NCBI GenBank assembly: GCA_905221605.1
Contig: CAJNDS010002247.1
Location: 516,634 to 549,133, forward strand
Length of the DNA stretch: 32,500 nucleotides
Source of the DNA: Symbiodinium natans
Taxonomy: Eukaryota > Sar > Dinophyceae > Suessiales > Symbiodiniaceae
Direction of reading: 5' to 3'
A program made the position numbers and the translations under genes. Below the pieces are notes generated by a model that saw nothing but the letters and a program-made list of their open reading frames with translations, ran no database searches and was not told the DNA's origin. Below are positions 1 to 11,762 of the stretch, in pieces. Each line of letters begins with the position of its first letter. The stretch's first letter is position 1.

Positions 1-451
1 GGCACCCCCCCCCCCAAGACTTCCAGGGCTTAGGGTTTAGAGGTTAGGGTCGGGTTTCGGGTTTAGGGGTTAGGGTCCAGATTTCCAGAGCTTAGGGTTT
101 AGAGGTTAGGGCGCGCGCTAGGGTTTTTCGGCTCTATAAGGGCTTCAGACGTAGGGTTGAAGGCTCCCTCAACCCGAAGCCCCCTAAAGAACAGTCGGCC
201 TCAGCTTGGATCGGACGAAGCCAGTCGGCTGCGTCGATCTGAGCAGGCCGGTCAGGAGGATCGCAGACCCCAGCGGCATCGTCTTGCCTTGGGTCATCCC
301 CGAAACCCTAAACCCAAAACCCTAAACCGCAAATTCTGATCCCTTCTTGGGATCCTTTCAGATCCTAGTACTCAAAGGGGCATTGTGCTGAGGTCTCGGC
401 GCCTTCACGAGAGTTTACGAAATGGCAGCTGGACCAGGAGACTACGGACAC

Positions 452-624
452 CCCCATTGAACGACTTGAGCTGTCGTCTCTGGTCGCTCCCATTGAAAGA
501 CTCCAACCCATCCGGGAGCTCTGGCTCCGTAAGCTTCGAAGTTGTCCAGGACCTTGGCAGTCTCAGTTGAAGCTGCCTCGGGCACACTGTCCATGGCCCA
601 CAAGCGCTTGCCGCGTGTGCCCTT
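452..624 (-). CDS. Candidate exon, strand uncertain
   Basis: After GTCTTGGAG|AAG the minus frame is open for 57 codons (RGKRLWAMDSVPEAASTETA, later KVLDNFEAYGARAPGW) to donor GG|GTGTCCG. A plus-strand frame over the same bases is also open and protein-like (IERLELSSLVAPIERLQ). One of the two is probably coding; minus is favoured only because the other islands read that way. Confidence 0.
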
Positions 625-1793
625 CTCCAAGACGCTTCAAAACCGCCTTAACCCCAAACCCCAAACCCCAAACCCTAAACCCTAAACCCCAAATCCTAAA
701 CCCTAAACCCGAGGTGGGGATGCTGGTTCCCTAGCTCGTCCCTTAAGGCTCCTGGAGGGGAGATAAGGCCAACTTGCCGAATCCCCATTCGAGAACTGGG
801 AGGTTGGGTCATGATTGCAAGTTGGGTCATGCGGGCACATCTCTAAATTGTGATCCGAAACAAGCAAGCCTAGCGTCACATCGTTGCCGTTCTGACTCAA
901 ACCCAGGGAAACCTCTTGCAGCACACCCTAAACCCTAAAACCCTAAACCCTAAATCCTAGCCCTAAACCCTAGCCCTAAACCCTAAACCCTAAACCCCAA
1001 CCCTAAACCCACAAAAATCACTGAGCGTGCAGTCACGGCGCAGCATCGATGAAGGCGATCTCCATCCGCCACATCGCGACGGAATCCGGGCATCGCGGCT
1101 GCTTCCGCGGGTTTAGAGTTTGGGTTTAGGGTTTAGGGTTTAGGGTTTAGGGTTTAGGGTTTAGGGTTTAGGGTTTAGGGTTTAGGGTTTAGGGTTTAGG
1201 GTTTAGGGTTTAGGGTTTAGGGTTTAGGGTTTAGGGTTTAGGGTTTAAGGGTTAGGGGTTTAGGGTTTAGGGTTTAGGGTTTAGGGTTTAGGGTTTAGGG
1301 TTTAGGGTTTAGGGTTTAGGGTTTAGGGTTTAGGGTTTAGGGTTTAGGGTTTAGGGTTTAGGGTTTAGGGTTTAGGGTTTGGGGCTTCGGCTTTCGGGCT
1401 GAGGGTTCTAGAGGCCCGACACCGCTGCCACTCTTGAGTGTGGAGCTGTGGGCACCGAGGGTGTAGGGCGTAGGGTCTTGGCATCCCTCAACCCTAAACC
1501 CTAAACCCTAAACCCTAAACCCTAAACCCTCAACTCCCAAACTCCTATTCTCCTAAAACCCAAACCCCTAAAACCCCTCAACCTAGAACCCCCAAACGCC
1601 AAACCCGAACCACCAAACCCTAAACCCCTCACAACCAACCAATGGGCTCTGAGTCGGCTCTCCACTTCAAATTCTCTGGAGGGTCGCATGAACAAGCCCT
1701 CAACAAACCCTAAGCCCTAAACCCTAAACCCTAAACCGTAAACCCTGAACCCTAATCACCCCAGCTCCGTCCAAAGCCCGCGACTGACTTGAC

Positions 1794-1824
1794 GAAGGCA
1801 TCCGCCCTGGCCTCCAACAGGGCC
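1794..1824 (-). CDS. Short candidate exon, ankyrin loop
   Basis: Acceptor CAGCCGCACAG|G, then ALLEARADAF, donor TTC|GTCAAGTC; the frame remains open through VKSVAGFG. ALLEARADA is the ANK helix-2/loop motif. Phase 2 to 0. Confidence 0.5.
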
Positions 1825-2358
1825 CTGTGCGGCTGGGAGCTCGTGGCTTGAGGGGGTTTAGGGGTTTAGGGTTTAGGGTTTAGGGTTTAGGGTTTAGGGT
1901 TTAGGGTTTAGGGTTTAGGGTTTAGGGTTTAGGGTTTAGGGTTTAGGGTTTAGGGTTTAGGGTTTAGGGTTTAGGGTTTAGGGTTTAGGGTTTGGGGCTA
2001 AGGGTTTAGGGTTTAGTGCTTGGGGTTTAGGGTTGAGGGTTTAGGGGGGATATATGGAGAGAGGTTGAGGGTTTAGGATAGCCGACCCAGAGTCGATGGG
2101 TTTGTCGTGAGGGGCTTAGGGTTTAGTGGAGGGTTTGGGGTCCAGGGTCCAGGGTGCTAGTGGGGACTCAGGGGGTCAGAGGATTTAGGGTTTTGGCGGT
2201 CAAGGGCTTGGGGGCTGAGGGCGCCAGAGGGTTTCGGGATTTAGGGGGTTAGAGGGTTTTGTGCACTCACGGTTTCCCTAAGCCCTAAACCCTAAACCCT
2301 AAACCCTGAACCCTAAATACACCCTAAACCCTTAACCCCTAACCCCTAAACCCCAAAC

Positions 2359-2408
2359 CGGATTTGTGGCCCAACGGCGCAAGCAGGCGCACCATCTCGA
2401 ATCCCTCC
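2359..2408 (-). CDS. Candidate exon, ankyrin second helix
   Basis: Acceptor GCTGCCCAAG|G, 16 codons EGFEMVRLLAPLGHKS, donor G|GTTTGGGG at the array edge. EGxEMVRLLAPLG is an ANK second helix. Phase 2 to 1. Confidence 0.55.
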
Positions 2409-2602
2409 CTTGGGCAGCACGCTGCTCGAAGTAAACAGGTTGAGGATGAGGCACGCCCCTGGTCCATGTTAACCCCTAAACCCTAAACCCTAAACCCTAA
2501 ACCCTAAACCCTAAACCCTAAACCCTAAACCCTAAACCCTAAACCCTAAACCCTAAACCCTAAACCCAAACCCTAAACCCTCTCCATCATATTGTTTCAA
2601 AC

Positions 2603-2685
2603 CTTTTTAAGCCATTGGGTACCTCCGGCACCAATGTTCCTGGCCACTTGGTCCCCGGCGGGACCAATCTTCTTAGCCAGTTCGT
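2603..2685 (-). CDS. Candidate exon, Gly/Lys helix
   Basis: Acceptor TTTTGGACAG|AC, 27 codons with LAKKIGPAGDQVARNIGAGG, donor AAAAAG|GTTTGAAAC. Amphipathic with regularly spaced Gly. A second minus frame is also open. Phase 1 to 0. Confidence 0.35.
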
Positions 2686-2803
2686 CTGTCCAAAATCAAG
2701 GTTACTAGCCACTTGTCGGGACCCTAAACCCTAAACCCTAAATCCTAAACCCTAAGAGGGTGTGGCGGGGTATGGGGTTTTCAGATGGAGGCTTTTATGA
2801 CAC

Positions 2804-2863
2804 CTCTGGCTCCGAAGCCATCGGTGGGGCACCACCCACGCTGGCAGCACGGACTCGTCCATC
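2804..2863 (-). CDS. Candidate exon entered from a telomere-unit acceptor
   Basis: The acceptor is the array itself: GGGTTTAG|GATG. Then 19 codons MDESVLPAWVVPHRWLRSQ and donor CAGAG|GTGTC. Phase 2 to 2. A plus-strand frame (DGGFYDTSGSEAIGG) is also open after TTTTCAG, so the strand is not certain. Confidence 0.35.
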
Positions 2864-2913
2864 CTAAACCCTAACCCCTAAACCCTAAACCCTAAACCCT
2901 AAACGAGGGCTGC

Positions 2914-2953
2914 AGGTCTTCGGAGAGTGGCTCTCGGCAGCCGAGCGCAATGC
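2914..2953 (-). CDS. Short candidate exon, possibly ankyrin-like
   Basis: Acceptor GGATTGCAAG|GCA, then ALRSAAESHSPKT, GC donor (T|GCAGCCC). ALRSAAExxS could be an ANK first helix. A plus-strand frame (VFGEWLSAAERNA) is equally open, so the strand is uncertain. Confidence 0.3.
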
Positions 2954-3168
2954 CTTGCAATCCAGCACCCTAAACCCTAAACCCTAAACCCTTGGACTGC
3001 CTCTGAAATTTCGCTTGATCCGCGAGAAGTGAACTTCAACAGATAGTTTTGTGCGCCCGTGGCTGGTACAGCAGGCATTCACCACACGCGGCGAGGATGG
3101 AGATGTTCCTTGTGGTGACGGTGGAGAGCGAAAACTTCAATTCTCGCAGATCTCGGCCTTTGTAAAAC

Positions 3169-3211
3169 CGCGGGCATCCCACGCGCGCGGGGTAGGAAAC
3201 ATGGAGACATC
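3169..3211 (-). CDS. Short candidate exon
   Basis: Acceptor GTGCTGCCAG|GAT, 14 codons DVSMFPTPRAWDAR, donor G|GTTTTACAAAG. The frame stays open into GFTKAEICEN before a stop. Other minus frames are partly open. Phase 0 to 1. Confidence 0.3.
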
Positions 3212-3361
3212 CTGGCAGCACATCTGGTTACAGGCTTTAGGGTTTACGGTCTCGGGCTTGGGGTTCAGGGGTCAGGGTTTAGGGTTTCTCTAAAACCTAA
3301 AACCTAACCCCTGAACCCTAAACCCTAAATCCTAAACCCTAAACCCTAGGTTGCTTCGCAC

Positions 3362-3425
3362 CAGTGGCGCGCCTGATGATGTCTTCCCGCTTGGCGCGGC
3401 AGGCCTTGGTGTGCGACACAGGCCA
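3362..3425 (-). CDS. Candidate exon, basic
   Basis: Acceptor GACCTCCAAG|TGG, 21 codons with SHTKACRAKREDIIRRAT, donor G|GTGCGAAG. Basic helix, no recognised family. Phase 0 to 1. Confidence 0.35.
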
Positions 3426-3737
3426 CTTGGAGGTCCGGGGCTAAGGGTTTAGGGTTCAGGGTTCGGGGTTTAGGGTTCAGGGCTCGGAGGGTTTAGGGTT
3501 TAGGGCTCTGCGGGTTTACGGTTGGGGGTTTAGGGTGTGGAGTCTTTAGGGTGTTTAGAGTGCTTAGGGTGCTTAGGGTGCTTAGTGTTTAGTGTGTTTG
3601 GGGTGTTTAGTGTGTTTGGGGTGTTTAGTGTGTTTAGAGTTTAGGGTATTTAGGGTAAGGGTGTTAAGTGTTGCAGGAATTTCGGTTTATGGGGATAGGG
3701 CTGTTTCTCTCGCGTCAGACTCTGCCGGAAACGACAC

Positions 3738-3842
3738 CGATACTTCCCAGACATTTCCCCAATTCTTCTTGACTTTCAATCATTGCTTGAAGCTCATCAT
3801 AGCTCCTTTCCTGCATCATGCCCGTTAGTTTCTCAACCCGAA
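3738..3842 (-). CDS. Candidate exon, coiled-coil helix
   Basis: Acceptor CCATTCGCAG|TT, 34 codons including MMQERSYDELQAMIESQEEL, donor ATCG|GTGTCG. Heptad-like spacing of L, M and I with many E and Q residues suggests a coiled coil. A plus-strand frame is also open here but is less helix-like. Phase 1 to 1. Confidence 0.45.
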
Positions 3843-4306
3843 CTGCGAATGGGGGCTTAGGCCCCTAAACCCCTAACCCCTAACCCCCGGACCGTTAACC
3901 CCCCAGAATGACCCAACCTCTTATAAGCCCCCCAAAGACTCTAAACCCGATGCAATACACGAAACCCTCTAAACCCTCTTAAACCCCCTTTAAACTCCCT
4001 TTCTCCTCCTTAAACCCTCTAAACGCTCTAAACCCTCTGAACCTTCCCCAAATCCTCTTTAAACCCTCTAAACCCCCGAAACCCCTCTCAACCCTATAAA
4101 CGCTCTAAAACCTCTCAACATCTCTAAACCCTCTAAACCCTCGAAACCCTCCCGAAGCCCTCTGTAAACTCCCCAAACCTCCCTAAAACCCTCAAATCCC
4201 TCTCAACACCCTCACTAGATACCCTTCCGAAAACCCTAAACCCTAAACCCTCAACCCTAAACCCTAAACCCCAAACCCTAAACCCTAAACCCGGGAAGCC
4301 ATCAAC

Positions 4307-4343
4307 AGGAGGCTGCGACCAGATGGAGAGGCGTCAACTCCAG
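4307..4343 (-). CDS. Candidate exon, ankyrin first helix
   Basis: Acceptor GACACAAAG|CTG, 12 codons LELTPLHLVAAS, donor T|GTTGATGG. TPLHLVAAS is an ANK first helix. Phase 0 to 1, matching 3842. Confidence 0.55.
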
Positions 4344-4749
4344 CTTTGTGTCCTTCATTAGGGTTTAGGGTTTAGGGTATCGGGTTTCGGGTTTAGGGTT
4401 TAGGTTTTAGGGTTTAGGGTTTAGGGTTTAGGGTTTAGGGTTTAGGGTTTAGGGGTTAGGGTTTGATTAGGGTTTTTTAGTTTTTAGGGTTTAGGGTTCA
4501 GGGTTTAGGGTTTAGGGTTAGGGTTTAAACCCTAGTTAAACCCTTCATGAAATCCGTTGGTGTCTTGGGTTGAGGTGCAGGGCTTGGTCGCACGTGAAGG
4601 GGGGGCTTCGGGTTTAGGGTTTAGGGTTTTGGCCTAGGTTTTTGAGTAAGGGCTGGTGCTGGCTTAGCGTTGGCATTCGTGTTCGTGGTTTGTGTTCGTG
4701 TTCGAGTTTGTGTGCGTGGTTTTGGTTTTGGTGCTATTGCTAGTGTCAG

Positions 4750-4785
<36 letters not shown>

Positions 4786-4985
4786 GAGGACGAGGAGGAG
4801 GAGGAGGCGGAGGAGTAGTCGTAGTGATGGTAGCAAGGGAACCTTTAGGATTCTCTTTGAGGCTTGAAGACCCCTAACCCTCAGTTACCCTAAACCCTAA
4901 ACCCTAAACCCAAACCCTAAACCCTAAACCCTACACCCTAAACCCTAAACCCCTAAGCAAGCTAGGGCTTCTCCTTGCTGTCGAC

Positions 4986-5042
4986 CTTTGCTCCAGCGGC
5001 GAGGACTTTGCGAGCCAGGCTCACGTTTCCCATGCGCGAGGC
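4986..5042 (-). CDS. Candidate exon, ankyrin repeat
   Basis: Acceptor GAGCCAG|GCC, 19 codons ASRMGNVSLARKVLAAGAK, donor AAG|GTCGACAG. GNVxLARKVLAAGAK(VDSK) is an ANK second helix and loop; the VDSK part follows the donor and may belong to the exon if a later site is used. Phase 0 to 0. Confidence 0.6.
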
Positions 5043-5431
5043 CTGGCTCAGGGGTGGGAAGGGTCCAGGAGAGCCCATTGCCCCTCAATGAAGGAATATA
5101 CCGTCAATCATATCAAGGATAAGGCATATTCCTTAATTAAGGAATATACCTTCAATCATATTAAGGACAAGGTATCTTCTTTAATGAAGGAATATACCCT
5201 CAGTCATATTAAGGACAAGGTATCTTCTTTAATGAAGGGATATTGGGATCTCTGGGATCAGGGCGCTAGCCATCAGGGCTCCCGCAACCTGCCCTAAACC
5301 CTCAACCCTAAACCCTAAACCGTACCCAAAACCCTAAACCCTAAACCCTAAACCCTAAACCCTAAACCCTAAACCCTAAACCCTAAACCCTAAACCCTAA
5401 ACCCCAAACAAAACCCTGCAATCAAAAAAAC

Positions 5432-5477
5432 CGAAAACGCGGCCTCGTGGAGCAGCGTGTGCCCGTCGGGCCACTGC
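5432..5477 (-). CDS. Candidate exon, ankyrin first helix
   Basis: Acceptor AAAGCCCAG|G, 15 codons QWPDGHTLLHEAAFS, donor TCG|GTTTTTTTG. PDGHTLLHEAA is a near-perfect ANK first-helix motif (DGxTxLHxAA). Phase 2 to 0. Confidence 0.6.
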
Positions 5478-5893
5478 CTGGGCTTTCGGGTTAAGGGTTT
5501 AGGGTTTAGGGTTTAAGGGTTAAGGGTTTAAGGGTTAAGGGTCAAGGGTCAAGGGTCAAGGGTTGAGGGTTAAGGGTTAAGGGTTCAGGGTTTAAGGGTT
5601 AAGGGTCAAGGGTTAAGGGTCAAGGGTTAAGGGTTGAGGGTTAAGGGTTGAGGGTTGAGGGTTAAGGGTTAAGGGTTAAGGGTTAAGGGTTAAGGGTTAA
5701 GGGTTTAGGGTTTAGGGTTTAGGGTTTAGGGTTTAGGGCTCAGGGCTTAGGGCTTAGGGCTTCGGGCTTATCGTTTCGTGTGTTTGGGCACAGCTTCTAC
5801 AATGCCCGGGGTCTGGAAGTGTGGTTGTGGGGTTTCGAGTTTAGGGCTCCGGGGGTTGTGGGGTCTGGTTCACGCGGCGAATCCTGCAGCGAC

Positions 5894-5948
5894 CCCTTCC
5901 GTTCAAGTCCACGCGGAAGCACCGAACCCCACTTGATCCACGGCCCCA
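5894..5948 (-). CDS. Candidate exon
   Basis: Acceptor CTAAAAACAG|TG, 17 codons GPWIKWGSVLPRGLERK, donor GG|GTCGCTG. The same frame stays open past the donor (SLQDSPREPDPTTPG), so the exon may be longer. Phase 1 to 2, matching 5477. Confidence 0.4.
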
Positions 5949-6266
5949 CTGTTTTTAGCCTAAACCCTAAACCCTAAACCCTGAACCCTAAACCCTAAAC
6001 CCTAAACCCTAAATTTGGAGAATTTCCCTTTTGGTTCTGATCTGCCTGAGGGCCGTTCAATGGCGGGCCCCTATTGCCTTTCGAGAAATGGCGCCCCGAC
6101 AGATGACTAAGAGGATGGTCCCCTATGCTTTCCGAGGAAAAGTACCCCAAAACTCAGCTCCAGCTAAGATTGAATTATTGAGGGTTTAGGGTTTAGGGTT
6201 TAGTGTTTAGGGGTTAATGTGGGATGCTCCAGATGTTGGGTGCTACCATGCTCGGGGGCCCTAAAC

Positions 6267-6298
6267 AGCGGCCATGATGTAGATCATGTGTTGCAGAC
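6267..6298 (-). CDS. Short candidate exon
   Basis: Acceptor CAGTTTCAG|GT, ten codons LQHMIYIMAA, donor GCT|GTTTAGGG. Short and hydrophobic; the telomere-like donor is the notable part. Phase 1 to 0. Confidence 0.3.
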
Positions 6299-6520
6299 CT
6301 GAAACTGGCCGAAACCTTAAACCTTATACCCTAGAACCCTCAACCCCCTAAACCCCAGAGCCCCCAAACCCTTAAACTTGTTTTCGCCTCAAGGCCGAAA
6401 CCCTGAACCCTAAAACCCTACAAAATCCCTAAACCCTAAACCTGAACCCTAAAACCCTACAAAATCCCTAAACCCTAAAACCATACACCGCCCCGCCCGA
6501 CGGCTTCACACTGAGGCTAC

Positions 6521-6565
6521 TCGCAGGTTCCCCACGTTTACATCAGCTCGGGCCTTCTGAAGAAG
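6521..6565 (-). CDS. Candidate exon, ankyrin repeat end
   Basis: Acceptor GAAGCCCCAG|CTT, 15 codons LLQKARADVNVGNLR, donor CGA|GTAGCC. LLQKARADVNVxN is a standard ANK second helix and loop. Phase 0 to 0. Confidence 0.6.
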
Positions 6566-7542
6566 CTGGGGCTTCTTCAGAGGGGCTCTGGCTCTTTTAG
6601 GGTCTGGGGTTGAGGGTTTGGGGTTTGGGGTTTGGGGTTTGGGGTTTGGGGTTTGGGGTTTGGGGTTTGGGGTTTGGGGTTTGGGGTTTAGGGTTTAGGG
6701 TTTAGGGTTTAGGGTCCGCCGACCCTGGCGGAGTGTTGGATGGCTACCCCCCCTAACCCCGCCCCTACCCCCCTACCCCTCTGCCCCCTCCATATGGCTG
6801 AGCACCCCTCCCCCCACCCCCACCCCCCACCCAACCCCCCACCCCCCCCCCACCCCCCACCCCCCCCCCCCCCCCCCTCTCCGATTCATGGGGCTTTTTG
6901 AAGCTGGCTTCAGCTCCTGTTTGGGTCCTGGTGCTACCCCCTACCCCTACCCCCCCCCCCCCAACGTTTCACAGAAACTCAAGCAAATCAACTTTTGGCA
7001 TCCTTTGAGCTGACGAGCGCGTTTAAACCTTTCAACTATGCTCCAGCGGGGTGCGGCTTGAGCCGGAGGCTCTTAAATTTGGGTTTAGGATTAGGGTTGA
7101 TCTAGGGTTCCAAGTATGGGCCCTTAACTTGGGTCCCTTGTTCTATAGACCCTTACATACACTGTATAACATGAGGGCCCATACTCGAGTCCCCATCAAC
7201 CACGGCACGGGACCACTAAGGGCCCAACCTCAGAGCTTAGGGGTTTAGGGCATTGAGAGGTTTAAGGTTGTAGGGTTTGGGGGTTCAGGGTATAGGGTTT
7301 AGGGTTTAGGGTTTAGGGTTTGGGGTTTAGGGTTTAGGGTTTAGGGTTTAGGGTTTAGGGTTTAGGGCATTGAGAGGTTTAAGGTTGTAGGGTTTGGGGG
7401 TTCAGGGTATAGGGTTTAGGGTTTAGGGTTTAGGGGTTTAGGGTTTAGGGTTTAGGGCATTGAGAGGTTTAAGGTTGTAGGATTTGGGGGGTTTAGGCTT
7501 TTGGTGGTTTTAGGGCTTGGGGTTCAGCATGTCATGTTCTAC

Positions 7543-7603
7543 CTCTGCAAATACCTCTTACATTCCCCCAAGAAACCCTGAAGAGTCACCAAGCGGAGGA
7601 ACC
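7543..7603 (-). CDS. Candidate exon with canonical boundaries
   Basis: Acceptor TTCCTCTACAG|GG after a pyrimidine-rich run, 19 codons FLRLVTLQGFLGECKRYLQ, donor AG|GTAGAAC. Helical, with no ANK signature. Phase 1 to 2. Confidence 0.45.
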
Positions 7604-7919
7604 CTGTAGAGGAAAGCTAAAGAGTAGTCAAGAGGAGGAACCGAACCGCCAGGACGATCCTGTAGGGTTTAGGGCTTAGGGTTTAGGATTTAGGGTTTAG
7701 GGTTTAGGGTTACTAGTAGCATGTTATCAAAACGCGGCCCTCCCCTCGCTCAACCCCTGAGCCCAAAAAGTCCGAAACGAACACACCCCTGAACCTCAAA
7801 CCCCAAAAACCCAGCGTCGATTTCTTTGGGGGGGGGGGGGGGGGGCGCCTAAACCCTAATTGACCCTAAACCCTAAACCCTAAACCCCAAACCCTAAACC
7901 GTAAACCCTAAGCCCTCCC

Positions 7920-7978
7920 CAAGCCGCGGTCCTCGAGCAGCAGGTCAAGGGTTTCATCGGGCCTTGGCGACCCACGCT
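7920..7978 (-). CDS. Candidate exon, ankyrin-like
   Basis: After GCCTTCAG|AG the frame reads RGSPRPDETLDLLLEDRGLG. ETLDLLLEDRG resembles an ANK second helix. The 3' boundary is unclear; the frame runs to TAG at the array edge. Confidence 0.4.
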
Positions 7979-9248
7979 CTGAAGGCTTCGGGATGGGAGT
8001 TGAGGGAGTGTAGGGCTTTGTGGGTTTAGGGTTTAGGGTGTAGGGTTTAGGGTTCAGGGTTTAGGGTTTAGGGTTTAGGGCTTAGGGTTTAGGGGCTTTA
8101 GGGAAATCAAGGTGTTTATGTAGGGAGTTTACTTAGGGTTTTTTTGGGTGAATTTAGGCGGTTTAGGGAGTTTAGGGTGTTTCGGGTGTTTAGGGAGTTC
8201 AGGATGTTTAGGGCGAGTTCAGAGAGAGAGCGCGAGAGAGAGAGAGAGAGAGAGAGAGTTTAGGGTGTTTTAGGGTATTTAGGGAGTAGGGCTTGAAAAG
8301 ACATTGCCCTTCGGGTTTAGGGTTTGGGGTTCGGGGTTTGGGGTTGAGAGCTTGAACCGTTCGGCCTCGCACCAAAGCCTGAGACGACTGCACTGGCCCT
8401 AAACTACCCGAAGCCGTCAGCCTTAAACTGCATGGAACTAGACACCCTAAAGCCTAAACCCTGGACACTAAACCCTGGAGCCTGAACCCTGAAGCCTGAA
8501 CCCCAAACCCTAAACCCCAAACCCCAAACCCCAAACCCCAAACCCTAAACCCTAAACCCTAAACCCAAAACCCAAAACCCTAAAACGAAACTTGGCTAGC
8601 CTTTGCAAGCCCTGGCCATTCGGGACGCCCTGCACTGTCGACAGGTTTTCTGCCTCGGGCGAGGACCCTCCACCCTCAACCCTCAACCCTCAACCCAAAC
8701 CCTAAACCCTAAACCCTAAACCCTAAACGTGGGGAGTGTTGGGGCTTGAGGCCTTAGGGTTTCGGGTTTCGGGTTAGGTTTAGGGGTTTCGGGTTTTCGG
8801 GTTTTCGGGTTTTCGGGTTTTCGGGTTTTCGGGCTTTCGGGCTTTCGGGCTTTCGGGTTTAGAGGGTGGGTCGGGGGTTCTGGGCTTGGGGTTTAGGGCT
8901 TCGGGTCGAGGACTTAGGGTTTGGGGCGTTCAGAAAATTGTGCAACGCAGCCGGCACATGAAGCGCCAGCACAAATCCGAACGCAAAGCCCAGACCCTGA
9001 ACCCCCTGCGAAGGGTTCTGAGCTTTAGGCTCTCGGGGCTTCTGCAGGGTGTTCAGGGTTTAAGCGGTTTGGGGTTCAGAATTTCAGTGTTTCGGGGTTT
9101 CGGGGTTGAACCCTAAACCCTAAACACTTAACCCTAAAACCCCAAACCCTAAACCCTAAACCCTCAACCCTGAAACCGCGCCGGGCGGAAGCCCGAAACC
9201 TTTGAATCTTAGGGTGTAGGCTTTAGGGCTTAGGGCCGCTTCGCCCTT

Positions 9249-9285
9249 CAAGAAGAAGAGCCTTAGCAAGAGCCACCGTCCCTAA
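9249..9285 (-). CDS. Short candidate exon, ankyrin-like helix
   Basis: Acceptor TTTGCTTAG|GG, then TVALAKALLLE, GC donor (GAAGG|GCGAAG). The open frame continues GRSGPK. TVALAKALLLEGR fits an ANK second helix. Phase 1 to 2. Confidence 0.4.
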
Positions 9286-9581
9286 GCAAAAGCGCACAAA
9301 CACACGCAAAATAGAAACAGATTGTTCATGTTGGTAGCAGTGATATTTATGCACGAAGACTATACCCGACAATCGTCATAACATAGATAGCAGGCAAGTC
9401 AGCAAGAATGGAAGCAAGTCAGCAAGCAAGTAATTAAACCCTAAACCCTAAACCCTCAACCCTCAACCCTCAACCCTCAACCCTAAACCCTAAACCCTAA
9501 ACCCTAAACCCTAAACCCTAAACCCTAGCCCTAAACCCTAAACCCCTAAACCCTAAACAAAACCAGCCAAGCCCCACAAAC

Positions 9582-9653
9582 AAGGCATCCCGCCGAGCCT
9601 TGAGCGCAACCCCATCATCGATGCCCTCCAGCAGCACAGGCCATCTCTCCGTC
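9582..9653 (-). CDS. Candidate exon, ankyrin-like
   Basis: Acceptor CGGTTGCAG|G, 23 codons with WPVLLEGIDDGVALKARRDA, donor TT|GTTTGTGG. VLLEG...ALKARxDA resembles ANK second helix and loop (compare ALKARADKDK in the 27-kb gene). Phase 2 to 2. The acceptor region is duplicated at about 9763-9783 beyond an array. Confidence 0.5.
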
Positions 9654-11059
9654 CTGCAACCGGGTTTAGGGTTTAGGGTTTAGGGTTTAGGGTTTAGGGT
9701 TTAGGGTTTAGGGTTTAGGGTTTAGGGTGCTTTAGGGTTTAGGGTTTAGGGTTAGGGTCTCTCCGTCTTGCAACAGGGCCCATTGCAATTGTAGGGTTCT
9801 TAAGGGTTTAGGGTTTAGGGTTTAGGGTTTAGGGTTCAGGGTTCTTAAGGGTTTAGGGTTTAGGGCTTAGGGTTCCTAAAAGAGGGGGGGGGTTTCAAGG
9901 GGGGTATGCTAAGCTTCGCGAAGGCAAGGTACCTACCCCCCCATGAACCCCCTTCCCCTATAGCGTTCTTCTTCTGCGTTGGGCTTTTGTGGGACCACGC
10001 GTGGCACCCGCGTTCTTGTGCCCGGGAGTGGTGCGAAGCACTCTTCCTTCAGTGCGACTTCGTATTTCAGAGACCCTCCGCGCAAAAGTGCCGCAAGTCA
10101 TGTGTTCAGTTGGTTGTTTTGCATTGTTTGAAGCTCTTAACAGGCGAAATCAAATCTTTTGAACGAATAACAGCCGAAAACAGAGTTTCTGCGTCGAAAA
10201 ACTGCAAGTTTTCCTGCAAAAAATGTGAACTTCTGCGACGCATTCGATTTTAACGTTTTCACAGTTTTCTGCCCAATTTGGCATGTGTTTCAGTTTTCGT
10301 GTCTTATTTTCGATTTTTATATCTGTAAATCATCTTCGATCAGCTTGCAAATTGCTCACAGCATTGTTTGCACATTCTGCGAACACGAAGCTCTTGCTCG
10401 CTTGCTCAAGTTTCTTTGTGCATCAGCATGGCAGTGCGAGTGCAAATCCCGATCAAAGCTGTTGCAACAGGCTGCTGGAACGCGATTGTGCGTCGGAGAC
10501 ACTGTTGTCAGTGTGTAGAAGTGGCCGACAAGGGAGAACGGAAGTTCATAGTCGGTCAGGACGCCTCTAAAGCACGTGGGGTCCGTATCCTCCGTGGCTG
10601 CGAAGCTCCGATAGGACGTGGCAAACTAATTACTTCTGACATGGCCTCGCCCTGATCCTAGGGTTCCGGAGCGCTGATCCAGTTGTTCGACTGGCTTCCG
10701 AAGGCAACACGCCACCCAGAGTTGATGGCTGTCCGCTCTGCTGCAGTACTGGCACGCTCGAAAAGGCAGTCTGTTAAGAACCCTGTAATTCAAGCAAACC
10801 CTTAAAGAATCCTCAAAGCCTCAAAAAACCACTCCCAAAAAGAAGACCGACATGTCCTTCAGAAAACTCTGAAAGGCCTTCAAGTGCCCTTCTGCAGGGC
10901 TTGAGGGGGGGTGAAACCTTACGCTGCACGGCCCAAAATCCCAAAGAGCCCCCCCCCCCCCCGGAATAACCCCAATTCCCAGAATACCCTGAATAACCCA
11001 AATACCCCCCTGAACCCGCATATAGAGCCTCCCTAAACCGTAAAGCCCCATACTAAACC

Positions 11060-11133
<74 letters not shown>

Positions 11134-11135
11134 AC

Positions 11136-11197
<62 letters not shown>

Positions 11198-11434
11198 CCA
11201 AACCCAAAGCCCCCACTAAACCCTAAACCCTAAACCCTAGACCCTAGACCCTAAGCCCTAAGCCCCCTACTAAACCCTAAACCCTAGACCCTAAACCCCG
11301 AAACCTCTAAACCCCTAAACCCCCAAACCCCAAACCATAAACCCTAGACCCTAAACCGTAAGCCCCAAACCCCAAACCCCAAACCCCGAAACCCCAAACC
11401 CAGAAAGAAAGCCCCGGGGCTCCCTTGGTCGGAC

Positions 11435-11482
11435 GCCAGCGGCTGACCGAGGATGCTCCCAAGGCGACCATTCCACTCGGGC
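11435..11482 (-). CDS. Candidate exon
   Basis: Acceptor GTGCCCCAG|GCC, 16 codons ARVEWSPWEHPRSAAG, donor GGC|GTCCGACC. ARVEWSPWEH could be a diverged ANK loop and entry (ARADxxxxxTPLH), but the key residues are absent. Phase 0 to 0. Confidence 0.35.
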
Positions 11483-11703
11483 CTGGGGCACGGTTTAGGG
11501 TTTAGGGTTTAGGGTTTAGGGTTTAGGGTTTAGGGTTTAGGGTTTAGGGTTTAGGGTTTAGGGTTTTCCTGTTTAGGGCGGAAGTCAGACCCTCGACCCC
11601 AAATCCTTGGCTTGATCTGGGCTCAGAGGTTTCCGGGTTTAGGGTTAGGGGCTTAGGGGGTGGGTTTAGGGTTTAGGGCTGGGGTTTAGGGCAAGGGTCC
11701 AAC

Positions 11704-11762
11704 CTGACACGTTGAGATGGAAGAAAACGGAACCGAATAACTACATTGAGGAGATTAATCAC
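11704..11762 (-). CDS. Candidate exon, hydrophobic
   Basis: Acceptor AGCTTCCAG|GTG, 19 codons VINLLNVVIRFRFLPSQRV, donor CAG|GTTGGACC. Canonical AG|GT on both sides. The first part is a short hydrophobic helix. Phase 0 to 2. Confidence 0.45.
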